Assembly: GCA_021815005.1 (NCBI GenBank)
Contig: JAKAHL010000066.1
Span: 1 to 8,533 of the forward strand
Direction: 5' to 3'
Length of the DNA: 8,533 nt
DNA from: Chloroflexota bacterium
Lineage (GTDB): Bacteria; Chloroflexota; Limnocylindria; Limnocylindrales; CSP1-4
Part shown: one piece after another, positions 5,339 through 8,533 of the stretch
How the letters are laid out: each line of letters starts with the position of its first letter
How positions within the stretch are numbered: the stretch's first letter is position 1
Program-made: the position numbers and the translations under genes
Notes under the pieces: model-generated
What the model saw: only the letters and a program-made list of their open reading frames with translations
Told to the model about the DNA's origin: nothing
Database searches by the model: none

Positions 5339-7108
5339 GTGGCTCAAGCACCGGACGCGGGGAGCACCGCCGGGGCGTCCTCCATGCACACCGAAGGTCG
5401 CGGCCGCTGGATCGGCCTGGCGATGCTCAGCATCGGCGTCGCCATGATCATCGTGGACGCGACGATCGTGAACGTCGCGGTCCCGTCCATCATCCGGGAC
5501 CTCAAGCTCAACTCCACCACCGCCGAGTGGGTCAACACGGTCTACTCGCTTGTCTTCGCCGCCCTCCTGGTGACGGTCGGGCGCCTCGGCGATGTCTGGG
5601 GGCGGCGGCGCATGTACCTGATGGGCCTGGTGCTGTTCGCCGTGGCCTCCATGCTCGCCGGCCTCGCGCCCACGGGCGACCTGCTGATCGCCGCGCGCGT
5701 GCTCCAGGGCATCGGCGGGGCGATGATCCTGCCCTCCACCCAGTCGATCCTCAACACCAACTTCCGCGGCCGGGACCGGGCCATCGCGTTCGGCATCTGG
5801 GGCGCCACCATCGGCGGCATGGCCGCTGTCGGCCCGCTGCTGGGCGGCTGGCTGACCACGTACCTCGATTGGCGCTGGGCGTTCTTCATCAACGTGCCGG
5901 TTGCGGTGCTCGCCGTGGCGGGCGTGCTCCGGTACATCGGCGAGTCCAAGGACGAGGACGCGAGGCCGGGCTTCGACCTCCTCGGGTTCCTGCTGATCAC
6001 CCTCGGTCTGGGCTCGTTCGTGTTCGGCCTGATCGAGGGCCGCTCCTACGGCTGGTGGACGCCCACGCAGCCGTTCGCCGTCCTTGGCTGGGCGTGGCCG
6101 TCGAGCACGGTCTCGGTGATCCCGTTCGCGCTGGTCCTCGGCGTCGTCGCCCTAGTGCTGTTCCTCGTCGTGGAGCAGATCCGGTCGCGGCAGGGCAAGT
6201 TCTTCCTGTTCGACGTGGGCCTGTGGCGCTACCCGGCCTTCCGCTACGGCAACCTGGCGGGCACCATCGTGTCCCTGGGCGAGTTCGGCCTCCTGTTCGC
6301 GCTGCCGCTGTTCCTCCAGGGGGTGATCGGCTACACGGCGTTCGAGACGGGACTGGTCTTCCTCGCGCTCGCCGTCGGCTCGTTCTTCGCGGCCCCGATG
6401 GCCGCCCGGATCGCCCACACCTGGGGCCCCCGCCGGGCGGTCACCCTGGGCATGGCGCTCGAGGCGGTGGGGATCATCACCACGGCGCTGCTGGTGTCGC
6501 CCTCGGTGACCGGCTTCGCGCTGGCCGCACCGCTGTTCGTGTACGGCGTGGGCGTGGGCCTCGCCACCGCGCAGCTCACCAGCATCGTGCTCTCGGACGT
6601 CCCCGCCCAGCGGTCGGGCCTGGCGTCAGGCGCCAACTCCACCATGCGCCAGATCGGCTCCGCGCTGGGCATCGCCATCCTCGGCACGGTGCTGTTCACC
6701 ACCCTCGTCAGCGGCACCGGCAGGAACCTCACGGCAGCACTGCCGGGCACGAGTCCCGCCTGCGTGGACTTGGTCACCAACCTTGTGGACGAGACCGCGG
6801 GACAGATCCTGCCCGCCCTGCGGAACCCGACGGCGAGCGCCGGCGCGAGCTTCGCGGGGGTGGCGGGCACGCTCCCGCCGGGCCAGGCGGCCTGCTTCGC
6901 GGACCCCGCCTTCCTTGCCGCGCTGCCCAAGGTGGTGACGCCGATCGAGTCCGCGTTCGTGGACGCCACGCGGCTGGCCGGCCTGGCCGCGTCGGGCTTC
7001 GTGCTGATCGGCGTGGTCCTGAGCCTGTTCCTGCCGACGGCCTCCCAGCCGGTCGAGCGCGATGCCATCGCCAGCGACGCCGAGGACGCCCCAGCGGCCA
7101 CGGCCTGA
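5339..7108 (+). CDS. DHA2-family (14-helix) MFS drug/proton antiporter, EmrB/QacA type
   Basis: This is a 589-residue inner-membrane transporter. The first helix carries the DHA2 motif DATIVNVAVPSI (40-51). The loop after helix 2 has motif A, GRLGDVWGRRR (81-91). Helix 4 has RVLQGIGGA (120-128), and helix 5 continues with MILPSTQSI (129-137). The rest has the hydrophobic pattern of about fourteen helices. The family exports drugs, dyes or metabolites in exchange for protons. A long polar stretch (about 455-540) between the last two helices, with Cys475 and Cys519, explains the extra length over typical members (about 500) and should face outside. GTG 5339 is chosen because GAGGGA lies five bases upstream; GTG 5240 or ATG 5384 are less likely. 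Two palindromes upstream suggest repressor control. The substrate cannot be told from sequence. Confidence 0.9.
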   Translation: MAQAPDAGSTAGASSMHTEGRGRWIGLAMLSIGVAMIIVDATIVNVAVPSIIRDLKLNSTTAEWVNTVYSLVFAALLVTVGRLGDVWGRRRMYLMGLVLFAVASMLAGLAPTGDLLIAARVLQGIGGAMILPSTQSILNTNFRGRDRAIAFGIWGATIGGMAAVGPLLGGWLTTYLDWRWAFFINVPVAVLAVAGVLRYIGESKDEDARPGFDLLGFLLITLGLGSFVFGLIEGRSYGWWTPTQPFAVLGWAWPSSTVSVIPFALVLGVVALVLFLVVEQIRSRQGKFFLFDVGLWRYPAFRYGNLAGTIVSLGEFGLLFALPLFLQGVIGYTAFETGLVFLALAVGSFFAAPMAARIAHTWGPRRAVTLGMALEAVGIITTALLVSPSVTGFALAAPLFVYGVGVGLATAQLTSIVLSDVPAQRSGLASGANSTMRQIGSALGIAILGTVLFTTLVSGTGRNLTAALPGTSPACVDLVTNLVDETAGQILPALRNPTASAGASFAGVAGTLPPGQAACFADPAFLAALPKVVTPIESAFVDATRLAGLAASGFVLIGVVLSLFLPTASQPVERDAIASDAEDAPAATA

Positions 7109-7237
7109 GGGCGCGCGCCGGCGCCCGGCAACCGCGTGAGACCCGAACGTCGCCTGCTTGACCCGCCACGAGCGCCTGTGGGGCGTGGGCCCGTGGCGGC
7201 GGCCGGGCCGTCCGGATCCCCGGGGCGCCGCGTCCGC

Positions 7238-7243
7238 TACCCT
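7238..7243 (+). promoter_or_regulatory. Candidate -10 element of a leaderless promoter for the DUF2277 gene
   Basis: TACCCT fits TANNNT and is separated from ATG 7251 by exactly seven bases, so transcription would start on the A of the start codon. There is no purine-rich ribosome-binding site in the last ten bases apart from GGGG directly next to the ATG. This is the textbook spacing for leaderless genes in high-G+C bacteria. No convincing -35 is visible. Confidence 0.5.
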
Positions 7244-7250
7244 CCGGGGC

Positions 7251-7736
7251 ATGTGCCGCTCCATCCGCCAGCTCCGCCGGGCCGAGGGCCAGGGTCCCGC
7301 CACCTCCGGCGAGACACGGGCCGCGGCGCTCCAGTACGTCCGCAAGGTGTCCGGGTTCCGGGCACCGCCGGCCCGCCACCGGGCGGCGTTCGAGGCGGCC
7401 GTCGACGACGTCGCCGCCGTCACGGCACGGCTCCTGGCGTCGGTGGGAACTGATGTGGCCGAAGGCCCGGACCCGTTCGCAGACCCGCTGACGCGGCGGG
7501 CGATCTTCGAGGCGAAGACCCGCCGGCAGCCGCACGCCGAGCTGGAGCCGAAGACCCGCCGGCAGGTGCGTGCCGCTGGGGTGCCCCGGCGGGACGGTTC
7601 CGAACTGGCGGAACCGTCCGCGGATGCGGTGGGTGCGCGGCCCGCGGGACCGGCAGCCACAGATGGTTCCGCGAGACCGGAACTGCCGCGCGACCACCTC
7701 CTGGCGGCGCATGTTCCCTCGGAGCGCCCCGCGTGA
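7251..7736 (+). CDS. DUF2277 family protein with long C-terminal extension
   Basis: The first 65 or so residues of this 161-residue protein match the DUF2277 pattern: MCRSIRQL at the start, then AALQYVRKVSGF (24-35 region) and an Ala/Val-rich helix ending in TARLLASV. The function of the family is unknown to me, and members are usually only about 80-95 residues. Here the usual short basic end is replaced by roughly 95 residues of low-complexity, charged sequence. The tail contains two copies of KTRRQ and two related DGS...D stretches (DGSELAEPSAD and DGSARPELPRD). ATG 7251 is favoured by the conserved N-terminus and a -10 element seven bases upstream; GTG or ACC-region starts further up would add unrelated residues. 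The stop overlaps the GTG of the next gene, which supports translation of the whole extension and a shared transcript. Confidence 0.8.
   Translation: MCRSIRQLRRAEGQGPATSGETRAAALQYVRKVSGFRAPPARHRAAFEAAVDDVAAVTARLLASVGTDVAEGPDPFADPLTRRAIFEAKTRRQPHAELEPKTRRQVRAAGVPRRDGSELAEPSADAVGARPAGPAATDGSARPELPRDHLLAAHVPSERPA
7513..7565 (+). repeat. 17-bp direct repeat inside the DUF2277 tail
   Basis: CGAAGACCCGCCGGCAG occurs at 7513-7529 and again at 7549-7565. The 36-bp period keeps the frame and gives two KTRRQ segments twelve residues apart. Confidence 0.85.
7592..7619. repeat. Perfect 11-bp inverted repeat (hairpin 1) inside the DUF2277 tail
   Basis: GGACGGTTCCG (7592-7602) and CGGAACCGTCC (7609-7619) are exact reverse complements separated by six bases. 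It shares its arms with hairpin 2, 69 bp further on. Confidence 0.85.
7665..7684. repeat. Second inverted repeat with the same arms (hairpin 2)
   Basis: GTTCCG (7666-7671) pairs with CGGAAC (7678-7683) around a six-base loop, and a G.T pair at 7665/7684 extends it. The left arm GGTTCCG, the six-base loop length and the right arm CGGAAC match hairpin 1, while the loop sequences differ. Confidence 0.75.
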
Positions 7737-8533
7737 GCGCCCCCGCCCGGACCCCGCCCCCGGCGCTGCCTGCCGCGGCCCCGACGTGGTGGCGGCGAGA
7801 CGGGTTCGCCCCGGTCGGGGACGGCCTGGCCCTCAACGGCCACGACCTCGACGCGCTCCTGCGCGAGCACGGCGCGCCGCTGTTCGTGTACGACCTCGCG
7901 CGCCCGGCGGAGAACGTCCGCGCCCTCCAGGGCGCCCTGCGGCGGGCCGGCCTGCCGTACGTCACCCGGTTCGCGCTCAAGTCCTGCCCCGACCCGAGGA
8001 TCCTCGCCGTCCTGCGCGGCCTGGGCGAGCCCGGCACGCCCGACGGGGTGGGCATCGACGCCTGCTCGCCGGGCGAGGTGCTGCACGCGCTGGCCAACGG
8101 GTGGCCGGCCGATGCCATCAGCCACACCGGCACCAACGTGTCCGAGCGGGATCTCGACGTGCTGCTGGCGCACCCGATCCGGCTCAACCTCGACGGCGTC
8201 AGCCAGGTCGAGCGCGTCGGGCGCCGGGCGCCGGGCCGGACCATCGGCCTCCGCGTCAACCCGGGCGCGGGCGCCGGCTACACGGACGACCTGGCGTACG
8301 CGGGCGAGCGGCCCACCAAGTTCGGCATCACGCCGGACCGGCTCGAGGACGCCATCGCCGCGGCGCGCCGCCACGGCCTCGCGGTGGACACGCTGCACTT
8401 CCATGCGGGCTCGGGCTGGCTGGGCGACCAGCTCGGCGAGTTCGAGGCGGCCCTGGCGCGCGCGACGACGGCCCTCGAGCGGCTGCTCGACGCCGGTTTC
8501 GCCATCCGCGAGGTCAACGTGGGCGGCGGGCTG
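7733..8533 (+). CDS. Fold-III PLP-dependent decarboxylase, diaminopimelate decarboxylase-like (partial, runs off the window)
   Basis: The first 267 residues are visible and no stop is reached. After a Pro/Ala-rich start the alanine-racemase-type barrel begins near residue 38. FALK (80-83) gives the expected PLP lysine, Lys83. GIDACSPGEV (107-116), HTGTN (131-135), GLRVNPG (172-178), TKFGI (195-199), HFHAGSG (222-228) and the glycine-rich NVGGGL at the edge follow the order seen in diaminopimelate decarboxylases, where KFGI and a His-x-His-x-Gly-Ser segment are conserved. These enzymes decarboxylate meso-diaminopimelate to lysine; relatives act on ornithine, arginine or carboxynorspermidine. 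The variants FALKS (rather than YAxKA) and HAGSG (rather than HIGSQ) suggest this may not be the housekeeping LysA. GTG 7733 overlaps the DUF2277 stop as GTGA and has GGAG eight bases upstream, indicating translational coupling. The substrate-deciding C-terminal part is missing. Confidence 0.85.
   Translation, partial: MSAPARTPPPALPAAAPTWWRRDGFAPVGDGLALNGHDLDALLREHGAPLFVYDLARPAENVRALQGALRRAGLPYVTRFALKSCPDPRILAVLRGLGEPGTPDGVGIDACSPGEVLHALANGWPADAISHTGTNVSERDLDVLLAHPIRLNLDGVSQVERVGRRAPGRTIGLRVNPGAGAGYTDDLAYAGERPTKFGITPDRLEDAIAAARRHGLAVDTLHFHAGSGWLGDQLGEFEAALARATTALERLLDAGFAIREVNVGGGL

Noticed and set aside
5044..7161. 705-codon plus-strand frame overlapping the transporter.
   Set aside because: Arg/His/Pro-rich shadow of the MFS gene, whose own frame shows all DHA2 motifs.
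6626..8404. 592-codon minus-strand frame at the right end.
   Set aside because: It is antisense to the transporter, DUF2277 and decarboxylase genes, and its composition is not protein-like.

Overview
The window is very G+C-rich and all supported genes lie on the + strand. GTG starts are common, two starts look leaderless, and the proteins are rich in Ala, Arg, Gly and Pro. This points to a high-GC Gram-positive-like or Chloroflexota bacterium (Limnocylindria/Ellin6529-like lineages or an actinobacterium would fit). The assignment rests on composition and gene style only. No rRNA, tRNA, CRISPR array or transposase is visible.

Layout from left to right: (1) a possible 11-codon tail of an upstream gene (2-37); (2) a saccharopine-dehydrogenase-fold oxidoreductase of the carboxynorspermidine dehydrogenase-like type (242-1459); (3) a small secreted RlpA-like double-psi beta-barrel protein (1653-2273); (4) a DoxX/DoxD four-helix membrane domain fused through an internal Tat-like anchor to a Rieske [2Fe-2S] domain (2434-3684); (5) a Tat-type lipoprotein with a family 3 glycoside hydrolase domain related to NagZ/LpqI (3712-4995); (6) a 343-bp intergenic region with two short palindromes; (7) a 14-helix DHA2-type drug/proton antiporter (5339-7108); (8) a DUF2277 protein with an unusual repeat-containing tail (7251-7736); (9) the first 267 codons of a fold-III PLP-dependent decarboxylase of the diaminopimelate decarboxylase family (7733 to the window edge), whose GTG overlaps the previous stop.

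The genes do not form one obvious pathway. Genes 3, 4 and 5 all act at or outside the membrane: a wall-associated DPBB protein, a membrane redox protein and a wall-sugar lipoprotein. The dehydrogenase and decarboxylase at the two ends belong to families that together make carboxy-polyamines in some bacteria, but they are about 6 kb apart and the decarboxylase looks more like LysA. Gaps of 27 to 343 bp, with separate promoter-like or ribosome-binding signals, suggest mostly independent transcription units. The exception is the tightly coupled DUF2277/decarboxylase pair.

The most unusual items are the DoxX-Tat-Rieske fusion, the loss of expected catalytic residues in both the GH3 and RlpA-like proteins, and the paired perfect hairpins inside the extended DUF2277 reading frame.
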